Below, piece by piece: positions 34,701-45,522 of a stretch of DNA of 55,700 nucleotides. The translations under genes were made by a program, and so were the position numbers. Below the pieces are notes generated by a model that did no database searches, was not told the origin of the DNA, and saw only the letters and a list, made by a program, of their open reading frames with translations. This stretch comes from Cylindrobasidium torrendii FP15055 ss-10 (taxonomy: Eukaryota; Basidiomycota; Agaricomycetes; Agaricales; Physalacriaceae). The stretch spans positions 1 through 55,700 of the forward strand of contig KN880587.1 of NCBI GenBank assembly GCA_000934385.1. The letters run 5' to 3'. Each line of letters opens with the position of its first letter. Position 1 is the first letter of the stretch.

Positions 34701-34821
34701 GGGAGAAGATAGGTGTGAGGTGAACGTTGTGCCGGGCGCGGACCATGGAATGATGTACAAGAGTAGTGTGGTGATTGAAGTGCTGGAACATCTGTCGAGC
34801 TTTTGGCGTGGTCGATGGTGA
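31737..34821 (+). CDS. Alpha/beta hydrolase with long disordered N-terminus and insertion
   Basis: A protein of about 990 residues in three exons. The first ATG is at 31737 (MHAVVSRPQPL). The first ~490 residues are Ser/Pro/Arg-rich and disordered, with short conserved-looking islands such as TFSFRDLSVLVAAPVAGVET. An alpha/beta-hydrolase core follows: SLSDLGDPAGIPIVVFLGLG, then RLITIDRWGLGRTEP and the nucleophile elbow VMAHSAGAPYAL, so GxSxG is changed to AHSAG. The GYKWLKYVPNGLL segment leads into an inserted low-complexity region of about 230 residues. The core then resumes with VKVWYGDRDEKI (candidate acid) and VPGADHGMMYK (candidate His). Intron joins restore IDRWGLGR and GGSGYKWL. The complete triad suggests an active enzyme, but the substrate is unknown. 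Confidence 0.8.
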
Positions 34822-35524
34822 GTCCTCTCTTGTGTATCTCTCGCTGTTGTTGATTGCGCACAGATCCTCTCGTTCTGATGGTGGCATATGTACCTCTGTG
34901 TCCACTTGTTGCTTTCTACTCTTTCTTTTCGCGTTCATACACTTTCTTTATCTGGTCGGAACATTTTGTACTTCTACCTGTCGTTTTTCCTCTTTCTTCG
35001 CGTTGCATACCCCCCGCCGACCGTGGATACCCATGTATCCGGGCGGCATATCACCCTAGTGAGCCTAGTAAATATATCCCTCCCGCCATTTGCCTTATCG
35101 TTATGGTACATAATTTAACCACCTTCGCCGGCCTCGAGATTGTTGTAGTTTATTTCCACTCGTTTCTTTCGAATGCATATACTCAAAACGCTTAAATCTC
35201 AGGCCTTTGGATAATTTCAGCTACTACACAGCCTAAATTGGGACAATCCAAGGAGATCGACCAGTGTAAGCCTCGCACTTGCTTGGCTGGTCCTGGTGAT
35301 ACAGCTGAGCTAAAAGACTATTCTGAGCGTGCATATGGTAGGTTTCTTCAAATAGTGTGTCTCTCAGTAATGTCCGAGCAGAATGGAACGATGGTGAATG
35401 CTTCACGGATGCATATTTTCATTTGAGCCTGGTGGCCCCGGACTTGCACGAGACGACGATATACGTTACCGCCATGGTTGACTTCGCGTTAAAATGGTAC
35501 AGAAAGTAGGCTACTTTTGGATAG
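34822..35524. other. Convergent intergenic region
   Basis: About 700 bp between the 3' ends of the hydrolase (+) and aconitase (-) genes. It is pyrimidine-rich near 34910-35000. No coding exon or RNA gene is supported. Confidence 0.5.
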
Positions 35525-38500
35525 CTAACTTGTCATGCTGGCCCGAATGTGGTTCAGTGCCGAACCTGCGCGAAGCCATTTGAGTTGGTCGGAAGACATT
35601 GTGTGCCGCGCCTTGATCGTAAAGGTTTCGCCACTCCTGCGCGTAACCTTGATGTCTACAAGTGCGTCCTGCGTTTGTTCCTTGAGGAGAGCGTCGAGTC
35701 CAATAGTCTCAACGGTGTCTCCCGCTCCGATACGGCCATAGTCTGCCTTATCAGCGAACCAGAGAGGAAGGACCCCTTGTTTCTACAGCGGAGTCAGGGT
35801 CGAATACTACTCTGAATACAAGGAGAACTAACCTTTAGATTTGTCTCGTGAATACGTGCGAAGGAACGGGCCAGGATCATCGAGCACCCATAGAAACGAG
35901 GCTGGAGGGCAGCATGCTCTCGTGCGCTGCCTTCGCCGTAGTTGTCGTCCACGACAAGAGCCCAGGACTGTTGTCTGGACTTGAGACGTTTGGCGACTCC
36001 GGGAATCGTGTCCTTGACGGGCTCCTTCCCAGCTTCATAGTCGACTGCGACATTCATCTCGCCTCCTTCATCGTTAAGAGCAGTGATGACTGAGAAATGT
36101 TGCCAGCGTTAGCGTTGGGCTCTAGATATGGATCAAAACTCACGAAGATTCTCGGAGATATTGGTGAGATGGCCCTTGTACTTCAGCCAAGGTCCCTACG
36201 CACCGTCAGACCCAGTTTAAAGGTTGAGCATATAGACTTACTGCAGCGGAGATGTGGTCAGTGGTGCATTTTCCACGGACACGCATCAAGACTTTGAGGT
36301 CCGTAAACTCGAAAGGCCCCGAGCCTGAAAATGGGCTCGAAAACGGTTCCAACAGTTCCAGGCGCTGTGAATCCTTCTTGATGACCACCTCTGTCTCTGG
36401 TTGAGGTTCAGGTGTCGTTGCTGGGTAATACGACATGTCGCCAGGTGTAAAGCCAGACAACGGTAAGTCCTGTCCAGCTGGTGCACTGAACTTGAAGCTT
36501 TCGCCAGAGGGTAGAGGAATGGAATCAGTCATAGGATTGAATGAGAGTTTGCCAGCAAAAGCCATAGCAGTAACAATGGTCGGTGAAGCAAGGAAGTTCA
36601 TAGTATTCTTGTTACCGTCGTTTCGTGACTTGAAATTCCGGTTGAAGCTCGTCAAGATGGCATTTTCCTCTTCAGTTTGGTCCTTGCGTTTCCACTGTCC
36701 AATGCAGGGGCCGCAAGCGTTGGCCAGCACCGTTGCGCCAATGGACTCCAAAGTCTCTGTCACGTTGTCGCGTTCGATGGTTGCACGAATTTGTTCAGAG
36801 CCAGGGGTACATAGGAAGGGAACCTTCAGGACTAGTGAGAACCTACCCATTTTGGATGCCATTGAGTACTCACCTTGGTGGTTAGTCCTACGGCCTTGGC
36901 TTGGCGGGCAAGGTCAGCCACACTGGTCTGTCGGGAACAACCTCAGAAGACAATTACGATGGAGTGCTTTGTTGCGCACCATGTCTTCATACGAGCTGTT
37001 TGTGCAAGAGCCGATCAAACTTGCGCTCAGCTTGTCATTCCAGCCTTGTTCTTTTACAAAGGAAGCAAATTTAGAGAGCGGTGTTGCAAGATCGGGTGTG
37101 AATGGTCCGTTGATGTTGGGTTCCAAGTTCGAAAGATTCTGACGGACGTGAGCATTCCTAGTTCAGAAAAATACGAAGTCATAGGCGTACGATGTTGATG
37201 ACCTCGTCATATTCAGCCCCCTCATCCGGGCTTAGGAACCCTTGTGCTGCCGCTTCATCGGCTGCGCGCGCGACGGGTGCGCGACCAGTTGCACGCAAAT
37301 ACGCGCCCATGTGTGCTGAGTAGGGGAATGTCGATGTTGTTGCGCCTACCTCGGCGCCCATGTTCGAGATAGTCGCAAGACCAGTACATGACTGATTTTC
37401 AACACCTTCGCCAAAGTATTCCAATATTCTTCCAGTCCCGCCCTGCGCGTGTCATAAGTAGAATCGCTCGGAAAGGGGTGCCTGCCTTACCCTAACGGAT
37501 AACAAGCCAGCGACGTGCAATATCAAGTCCTTTGGCGTCGCCCATCCATTAAGTTTTCCGGTAAGGTTGATACCTAAAACTGGTTAGAAGGTTTCGGAAC
37601 GAGTGCTCTCACATACCGACAACCTGGGGGGCCTTCAATTCCCATGGTGTCCCAGTCATCGCGTCTACTGCGTCAGCACCGCCAACACCAATGGCTAACA
37701 TGCCGAGGCCACCAGCGTTTGGAGTGTGGGAGTCTTATGACTGTTAGGCAGACTGACATTGATATTGCACTTGCACTCACCTGTACCAAGCCTTCAACGG
37801 TGTTAGCATAAGCAGAATATGGTAGACAACGAACGTACATGAGCATACCAGGAGCAGCGTAATTTTCCAACACAATTTGATGAATAATTCCGGATCCTGG
37901 CTTCCAAAACTCAATACCATACTTGCGGCCCGCACTCTCCAGGAAGTCGAAAACCTCCTTATTTGACACGATGGAACGCTGAGAACATTGAGGAAACGTG
38001 TGTGATAGAAGTGTTGTATTCTCACCTCCAAGTCGGATTTGGCTCCATCAATAGCCTGGATAAGATGGTCGCAGTGAATACTGCTAGGCACAGCAGTCCT
38101 ATCCAGCCCAGCACTCATGAATTGAAGACTTTTGAACGCATTAGGACACCTTTTGGCGACAAAGAAGATAAATCCTTACAGTGCCATTCTGCGCGACAAG
38201 GGTCAGCATTGCATCTATGACTCGTGTATTTTACGCACTGGGCTGAAGCATCCTGCATGGCCACTCTTTCCGGCGATAGTTGCAGATACGTTTCTCCTCT
38301 CACGAGTCCATTTTGTAATGATGCCTCCGGGTTGTGTATATGGCTGTAGAGAATCTTCTCCGAGAGTGTCAGAGGTCTGTTGAGAACTGTGCGGACATAG
38401 TCCAGCGTCTGGATGAGTTTCTTGTACGGCGGTGTGATGGCCGTGCAGTTCTTCTCCGGTAAAGGCGCATATGTCGCATATCGCGCCGTCTGCGACGACG

Positions 38501-38529
38501 CCGCACGTTTCGCCGCGTTCGCCAGCATT
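35525..38529 (-). CDS. ACO2: Aconitate hydratase, mitochondrial, Aco2 type
   Basis: A [4Fe-4S] hydro-lyase. The start at 38529 gives [20 protein letters not shown], a mitochondrial presequence. All family blocks are present: [160 protein letters not shown] and [18 protein letters not shown]. The three cluster cysteines lie in SCTNS and ACGPC. The protein resembles yeast Aco2, which is tied to homocitrate dehydration in lysine synthesis, more than Aco1 ([16 protein letters not shown]). That assignment is inference. The gene has more than ten introns, including exons of only 9 nt (38180-38188) and 11 nt (37781-37791). Both encode conserved residues. Confidence 0.93.
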
Positions 38530-39221
38530 CCGACAGCCAGCGGAGGTGGGCGTGGGGGGTATAGAAAGAATGAAGAACAGAAAGCCGAAAAAGCCGATCT
38601 CCAAACCTGCGCGATCGGATTGGTTTGTCGGACTTCCATCTTCGGCTTAAAAGACGCAAAAAGCTCACCGATTTCGCAAAGTTCGCGCGTTCATCTGAGC
38701 AGCTTGGGCCGTTCCCTCAGACTCGTTTGACTGTCCGCAAGACTTTCTTGAGGCAGATGTGCTCTCAATGCATGCATCAAAATTCGACGCGGGGAGCAAT
38801 GGAAGGTTAGTGTGATCATCTCACCGAACATCGTGATGGACTTGTTCACTACAAGTATATGCCAGTCTGTTCCGCCGTGAAGTGCATTGATATATGGGCG
38901 GATTGACCAGTCTGGAAACGCTGATTGGAGTTTGTGGGTCCAATTAAATTCACGTCAGGCCGACTGAAAAGTAACTCGAACGAGCCTCACAAGACTGACA
39001 TCGTTGATGGCAAATACAGGTGCGAGCGTAACCAGACTTTGAAAGGCCATCAAAGCAAGCAAACAGGGCCAACGTGCGGATTTTCTAATTTAGGCGTCGT
39101 AGCCTCATGTTATCGTGCGATCGGGATAAACACCTGACCAACTGTGATATAATATCATTCCAATGTCCAACTACTACAGGAAAGCGCGAAAAAATGAGTC
39201 ACATAAATGAATCTTCCAAAG
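38530..39221. other. Intergenic region upstream of the aconitase gene
   Basis: This holds the aconitase promoter and the 3' flank of the DUF6534-type gene. An in-frame upstream ATG (38639) would extend the aconitase by about 37 residues but gives a poorer presequence. No further gene is seen between 38650 and 39221. Confidence 0.5.
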
Positions 39222-41160
39222 TTACACCATGACAGCAGACTTGTCATCCTTTCTCCGTGAAATATCTGAATCCTGGCAAACGCACATCAATACGGTCTCT
39301 GAAAATCTTGAATGAACGCTTACCTCTACCCGTGAAGTGGTTGTATCAATATGTATGGATATCTCCTGAGGGTCCCGCGAGCTACGATTGAGGATATGTG
39401 CGGGCTGGTGGGACAATGGGTAAGAGCGTGCGAGTGGAACAGAAGTTTGACTACCATGGATTGCAAGGAATATCCGTTGTTGCTTGACGAGTGAGCATTA
39501 CTGCTGGCGTTACGAATGTAGTCTCGTGAGTTGAGAATGATGAGGAGGGAGTTGGTATAGACTGTAGTGGATTGTGAATAGAAGTCAGGCATCGGAAAGC
39601 AAGATGGCAACATACATCGACCCACTGTGAATAGTCAGTTTGGCATCGTACAAACTGAATTGGACTCACTAAGCAGGTAAAAGAAGATGTACAGGTAGGT
39701 GGTCGGCTCGCCTTTGATCTATCGCGATGTGAGAAAGAAATCACCATAAGTGGCACTATGAAGTCTACCAATGCCAACCCGAGGATGGCGCAAATCGTGG
39801 TGGGCATGCCCGTATTGAAAACGAAGAGAATGAGGCGGTTGACCATGTCGGTGCTCTATCGCGTATCATACGTTGTGAGTCCTTGTGGCGATGAAGATGG
39901 GGGCCTATTACCTTCTTGAACCCAGTCTTCGAGCGTTCCAAGAAGACAATCATGATAACCGTGATGGAAATATCTGTGATTGAATTAAGAAATGGATTCA
40001 CCCAAACCTTTCCCCAAGCGTACCGCAGGCAGCCGTAAACCCATTTACGCTGATGGAAAGCGCGGTGGCCTTCAATGCAAGCCGTCAGCACATGATACAG
40101 TTCAGTGCCACTCAAACGAACCTTGGGAGTGCCTAATTCTGCCATCGTATCGAAGTGAAGGCTACAATTGATCAGCGGTGGAAAGTCAACGCGGTTCCAG
40201 ATTGCGTACCATAGCTCAAAGTAGACTGTTGGGATGAAAGAGGGAATCGAATGAGATCTTGGCGGCAGAGATCAACATTCAGATACGCACTGCAAAGAAG
40301 CACTGTGATAGGATTAGTGTGTTGAATCAAAGGATAATGCGATGGACTCTACCAAAGGCAACTGAAATAAGGACTCCCTTCGAACGCGAGCGTCAGTTAG
40401 ATCCAGCCGTCGAGTCCTTTGTTGGGGGAGACAAAACTCACAACGTAAGCCACCAAGTACCATTTCTTGCTCACTGAAACAGCCATCAGCAACAGGTTCG
40501 ACTTCAACGCTGTCGGCGACTCACAGTGCCATATACGATATGCGTAGAAGCTGCGTCGACGCTTAGTCGACGTGAAACAATGCAGGGTTGAACGCACGTC
40601 TGTACAACAAGTCCAATGATCCCGCTGAAGAAAAGCTCGACGATGAGCGTTCTACGTTCACGAGGCGTTAGACCAAATAGTCACTTTGATATCATACGCA
40701 CTTTTCAACATAGGCGAAATATGCGTCGTCGCCGTGGTCTGAAAGATTACTAGGTCAGATCTCTATGTGGCTCGTGGGCGCTGGATTCTATTACGCGTGA
40801 CGAGATATGAGTAGAGCGACTCTGGGGTGTCGATATTAGCTGCATGGCTCTACTCGACATCCGTAACGAGGCGCACCGGAAAGTAGGGCCATTTGAATTG
40901 TATCGCAAAGTATAACGAGTGTAACGGCAGCCTTGATTTGCCAGGTGTCGCGGTGAGCAAACTTGCGATAGTAATTCCATGCCTGCATGCAGCCAACTGC
41001 GGGATAGGTTGCATTAAGTTGAAGTCAAGCATCCCCGAGCGATAGCAACTTACCACCATATAGACTGCAAAATAGTGTTCATTGTTGGTGTCGAATGCTA
41101 AGTGAATAAAAACGCGACTTACGCTGCACCGATTATGGTGGCATCGAACAGTAAGCCCAT
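39222..41160 (-). CDS. Seven-TM protein of the DUF6534 type
   Basis: A polytopic membrane protein of a family greatly expanded in mushrooms and without a known biochemical role. Splicing restores the family pattern: GLLFDATIIGA-ALYG-VGCMQAWNYYRKFAHR, then TWQIKAAVTLVILCDTIQMA, LIVELFFSGIIGLVVQ, FYAYRIWH and FDTMAELGTPK. ITVIMIVFLERSKTGFKK, MVNRLILFVFNTGMPTTICA, VYTNSLLIILNSRDYIRN and a polar tail ending DDKSAVMV complete it. Some exons are tiny, for example T CTA TAT GGT G near 41050. At least eight introns are needed. The start is uncertain: 41160 gives MGLLFD, which begins directly in TM1. An upstream MGFLETTVHNTQ (near 41240) does not splice in frame with a simple GT-AG pair. Joins around 40200-40400 are also tentative. 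Confidence 0.65.
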
Positions 41161-41460
41161 CCTAGAGATATTTAGTCAACTGAAGGGCCGCAATCTATAT
41201 TACTTGCGTGTTGTGGACGGTCGTCTCGAGGAAGCCCATAGCGACGAAGATGTGCTAGAGGGAAGGGAGTGAACAAAGCTAGAGACTGTGTCGAAAAGTA
41301 TGTCGAAGTCATGTTCTGACATTATAACCACTTTCAGAATCTTAGACACATAATGGCACGGACGACTGCTAACTGCGTCGTGGATAAAAAGCATCTGGAG
41401 CAGAGACAATAAGAGTGAGAAAAAATGCCGTGTTCGAGCTCCGCTTGACGACAACACTAG

Positions 41461-41487
41461 CCACCACCACCACCACCCCCACCACCG
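41461..41487. repeat. CCA-rich microsatellite
   Basis: A near-perfect CCA run, broken by CCCC, in the intergenic region upstream of the DUF6534-type gene. Confidence 0.85.
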
Positions 41488-41749
41488 GAGGCTGCTGGAA
41501 TTATTGCAGATTATAAGCCTTGAACTGGTTCGCACATTCTGGGAGGCTTGACCAACTGCTCGCGTCACACTCTTTCACACCCGAAGGGGATTTTGGCATC
41601 TCCCACGCGGGGCCGTGCTTGCACGAGCCAATTTGTTCGCAGTATTTATCGCAGAGTAGAGTGCGCTGTGCAGGTTCGTTGCCTGTTAGGCACGACATTC
41701 CACTCGATCAGTGGCATCGGATTGCCATCTGATCGTGATTCGCGGGAAA

Positions 41750-41771
41750 AGCTTCTATTCAGCTTCTATTC
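41750..41771. repeat. 11-bp exact tandem duplication
   Basis: AGCTTCTATTC occurs twice head to tail, each copy followed by AG. This is a small slippage-type duplication in intergenic DNA. Confidence 0.85.
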
Positions 41772-42393
41772 AGTGACAACGTCCATGATCACCAGCGCGT
41801 GAGGAGGAAAAGACTGCAATCGCTTTCACAGCCAATGATGAGCCAAGGACGGTTATCGGTATGGATGGACGTACGTGCGAGCAGCCTATTAGTATGGACA
41901 AGACCCTGCGTGATGTCGTGGATTGAATTTTGCTCGGCCGCCCTAAGGACCCGATGTCAATGTTCCTGGACTGGAACGGTTCGCTCAGCGCTGTATGGTG
42001 GCTGTATGCACAATGTATGCATGTGCCCCAGAGTATCCATACCGTAGGTCATTGCCTGTCTAAGATTGCGCTTTTGTCCTGTCCATAATCATCACAAAAG
42101 GTTCACTCTAGTAGCGCCGAATGAAGAACGTTTCACCGGAGACACATCACGTTCGGAAGCTCCAGAAGCTCAGAAAAGCTAGCGTTGGACTGAGTTTCTG
42201 CGTAAAATGGGTAGGTGCGATAAAAAGACCTAGTTCAATTTCCTCTTGTTCGCGCCGGTACGGGAACGATTAACTGAACCGGTTCATCGGTTCTACTACA
42301 AGGGCACTAGCTGAGTTTCACTAAAATGAGCTACAAGACGCTTATAAGGGCGGAGCTCACCTTACATTGTTCCCCACTCTTTCTCTTCCTATC

Positions 42394-43619
42394 ATGTCGA
42401 CCTCCACCACCCGCAAAGACTTCGAGCCCAAGAACGCTGTCGTGACTGGCGCAGCAATGGGTCTCGGCCGTAGCATCGCGCTGCGTCTCGCCAAGGATGG
42501 GCTCAACGTTGTCGTCAACGATCTCGAGGCGAAATCATCCGAATTAGCGAGTGTAGTCAAGGAAATCGAGGCGCTTAAGGCGGGCAAAGTCACTTTCGTG
42601 TTGGGAGACGTCACGGCAGAAGAAACCAGTCCCGCTCTCGTTAAGAAGTGCGTGGAGGAGTTTGGCTCTTTGGACGTGGTGCGTTACTTCTGCGACATGC
42701 GCAATGACTGGCATGTTCACCTACACCCTCCGTAGATGGTCTGCAACGCTGGTACGGCATGGTCCAGCCAAATAACCGAGAGTGCGCATTATCCGCCTTT
42801 CACTCCTTCCGCCCCGCGCCCTAACGTGTATGTGCGACATAGCCTCGTTCGCCAAAGTACAGACAATATTGGACACGAACTTCAAGAGCATGTGGCTGGG
42901 GTACAGCGCAGCAGCGACGCAGATGATAAAGCAAAACACAGGAGGACGCATCATCGGTGAGTGAGGACGCCTTGTTCTTCGACAAAATGACTGACTAATC
43001 TGCAGGCGCCTGCTCGACCGCTGGAAAGAAAGGTACGACTTGCGCGTACCGTTCGCGAGTTATCCTTTCTGAACGAAGTAGGATTCCCTTTTGCTGCGGC
43101 ATACTGTGCCTCCAAGTTCGCCGTACGTGGACTGACACAGTCTGCTGGTGCGTCCTACTACACTGTCGCTAAAAACCTCTCCTGATGAAAGTTTAGCGCA
43201 GGAATGGGGACAGAACGGCATCACCGTTAATACGTACTGCCCAGGACTTGTCCGCACGCCACTTAGTACGCACCTTCATCTGTGTGGGGCTAAGAAATCG
43301 ATTCTCATTGTCAATTAGTCGAGAGCCTGTATGGCTCTGGTGCCGCCATCGGCGATGCAAGCACTACACCCGACGACGCGGTACGTCTCCCATGTTCAAC
43401 TCGAACTTCCCTAATATTTTGTCCACAGTGGGCCAAACTGTGCGCCCTCCGACGTGTAGGTGACCCAGAGGATATTGCCGGAATTGTCTCGTGGCTTGCC
43501 TCAAAAGATGCTGCCTATGTAACAGGCCAAAACGTATGTTTGCTTCGGACTTGGTTTGCAAGAGACCTGGTTGACTGTTTGCTTAGATCAATGTCGACGG
43601 CGGAGGTCTTTTCGATTAG
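42394..43619 (+). CDS. Short-chain dehydrogenase, acetoin/diacetyl reductase-like
   Basis: An SDR of about 265 residues with several short introns. It has AVVTGAAMGLGRSIALRLAK (TGxxxGxG), VVVNDLEAKS with an Asp after the second strand that suggests NAD(H), LGDVTAEE and LDVMVCNAGTAW. Splicing then gives FKSMWLGYSAAATQMIK, GRIIGACSTAGKK (catalytic Ser), AAAYCASKFAVRGLTQSA (YxxxK), NGITVNTYCPGLVRTPL, and the C-terminal GDPEDIAGIVSWLASKDAAY, VTGQNINVDGGGLFD. The stop TAG is at 43617-43619. The pattern fits (S)-acetoin-forming diacetyl reductases and butanediol dehydrogenases, but close relatives reduce other alcohols, so the substrate is inferred. Confidence 0.88.
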
Positions 43620-43921
43620 GTTCACCTGTACCTCTGTATGAAATACATGTATAACAGCAACAGCAACGAAATCGGAATACCGCTTAGTGAAATACCCAGA
43701 CTTCCAATGCATGGCGGTTGCCGTCGAACCGAAGACTAGCTCACGCCGAGCGTAAACACCAATTAGACCATTTGGGAGACCACGAGCATACAACAGTTCT
43801 GGTAAGTACAGACCTGGTACAACCAGGGTTTATTCAGATTTCCGTCACAGACGGATGGGTAAGTACGGGTATGTTGATGATGTACAGTGACAAGATTACC
43901 CCGTCGTTGTGTTTATGAAAT
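43620..43921. other. Convergent intergenic region
   Basis: About 300 bp between the SDR (+) and CAP-protein (-) stop codons. Nothing further is seen. Confidence 0.5.
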
Positions 43922-45200
43922 CTAGAAGACGTTGTCGCTGGGAATTTCACGTTAGTTGTCTTGTGTTCCATTGAGGAGTGGGGAAGAACGCACCCAAACG
44001 TCCCGAGGACATTGCCCTGTGGGAAATACTCGCATACATGCATCACCATCTATATTTTTGTGTCAGCGCAGAACAGGTAGACCTTGGAAGGACGTACATC
44101 TCCGCAAGACTTGGAGGCGCATCCGACCTGGGTGGTAGCAGCCCAGACGACTTGTGTGAAATGCAAAGAAGCGTAATCCTCGGGCGAGTTGGCGTTGAAC
44201 GAGTTGCCTTCGTCGACCCACATCTGGACGGCGGCGGACGCGTCTAGGTTGGTACCCTCGGCAAGGTTCTCGCCGTAGGGCCCAAGGGATCCGCCAGAGT
44301 GTTCGAAGTTGCAGTTTCCGACCCAGCTAAGCATGTATGAGAATTGGGATTTAGAAGATAAAGAGGTGCTTACGAGGATGCAGCGTCGGCGAGGGTGTTG
44401 TTCCATTGGAGATCATCGGCCTTGTGTGCAGAGCGCGCGGTGTTGTGGACTTTCAGGTAGGCGTCGATATCGCCTTGGGCTGTTGTGCCCGAGTTGCTGC
44501 TCTGAGATGGCGTAGGGGCAGAGCTGGACGATGAGCTGGAGCTGGCTGATGGGGAGGCAGAGGACGAGTTGGTGTCGACGGTGCTGGCCGAAGGCGCGAC
44601 GCTGGATGTAGACGAGATAGTTGTTTCCGAAGCGGAAGGGACATCTTGACTGACAGCGGTGGGAGATGAGAATGAGGTGCTGAAAGTGTAGGCGGTCGAG
44701 AAATTCCAGTCACTGTTCCCATTCCAGTTGCCATTGCCCTGGAAGTCTTGATGGACTGGGGCCGAGTTTCTGTCTTCATCCGAAGAGGTAGTCGCAGGCT
44801 CGGCCGAGGTAGTAGTAGGATTGGAGAGGCTGGTAGTCGTCGCGGCTGCGGTTGAGCTACTCCGGATGGTGGTAGCAACGGACGTTGAAGTTGCTGCTGC
44901 GCTGATGGACGTGTCCGCACTCGTCGTGGTTATACTGATGAGGGGATTAGACTGTCAAAAGGGCACAGCGAAGGCAAAAGATGCGTACGCAGAAGCGTCG
45001 GGGGGATCGTACACGACCACGCTTCCCCATGGGTCGCTGCCCATCTGGAAACCACCGAACCTGTGAAGCCTTGGACTGCGCTTGATAGGACCGGCCGTAG
45101 CGCTGGCAGACAACAGAAGTGTGGCAAAACTAAAAAGACATCAACACTCCATCACACATTCCATTTTGCATTTGCTATCTTACATTGAAACAACGAGCAT
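43922..45200 (-). CDS. Secreted CAP/PR-1 domain protein with Ser/Thr-rich linker
   Basis: Splicing gives MLVVSIFATLLLSASATAG, a signal peptide, followed at once by a Kex2-like PIKR site. A region with GGFQMGSDPWGSVVVYDPP comes next. A Ser/Thr-rich segment of about 150 residues follows and is a likely target for O-mannosylation. The CAP domain begins GDIDAYLKVHNTARSAHKAD. It continues with LQWNNTLADAAS, WVGNCNFEHSGG, GPYGENLAEG, DYASLHFTQVVWAATTQVGC, CEYFPQGNVLGTF and the last exon GDNVF. The His/Glu set of the CAP cavity is present (FEHS, GENLAEG, HFTQVVW). CAP proteins of the PR-1/Pry type bind sterols or lipids outside the cell; that role here is inference from family. A TATATAAG on the minus strand lies near 45309-45318. 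Confidence 0.92.
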
Positions 45201-45522
45201 AGTAATGTTCAGAAAGGACGGCAGGCTTAAAGGAATGTAAATTCGGTACGCGACCCGCGGGGGCGGAGGGGGGAGAAGAATGTGAAGCACAAGATTGACC
45301 GAAGGAGTCTTATATACATGCGGCAAAAGGTCCCTCACACGCGCAGGGCCAAGGTCGGTTGCTATGCGCAACCACCGGCTCCGCCAAGTTTCTCCAGCAA
45401 TTGCAGCAGAATTACAGCCAGCGAAATGGCCAGGGTCTGTTTGCCTGTGGTCTTATTGGCTTTTGAGTCCAAGCGCGTAAACGCACGGCAACACGTGTGT
45501 AGCACCTCTCTCTCCACCAGTC
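45201..45522. promoter_or_regulatory. Divergent promoter region (CAP protein / unknown gene)
   Basis: About 320 bp between two divergent start codons. A minus-strand TATATAAG (45309-45318) about 110 bp upstream of the CAP start is the only motif I would name. Confidence 0.45.

Larger units (their letters stand above)
41161..42393. other. Long divergent intergenic region
   Basis: About 1.2 kb between the DUF6534-type gene (-) and the acetoin-reductase-like SDR (+). It contains a CCA-rich microsatellite, an 11-bp exact tandem duplication and the palindrome GAACCGGTTC (42276-42285). TTATAAGG at about 42342-42349 lies about 50 bp before the SDR ATG and is a plausible TATA element. Open frames of 60-80 codons here look random. 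Confidence 0.45.

Noticed and set aside
35535..37142. Plus-strand frames of up to 235 residues within the aconitase gene
   Set aside because: These are antisense to conserved aconitase blocks, which fully explain the sequence.
35525..38529. Dedicated homoaconitase (Lys4)
   Set aside because: The sequence blocks ([47 protein letters not shown]) are those of aconitase, not of Lys4.
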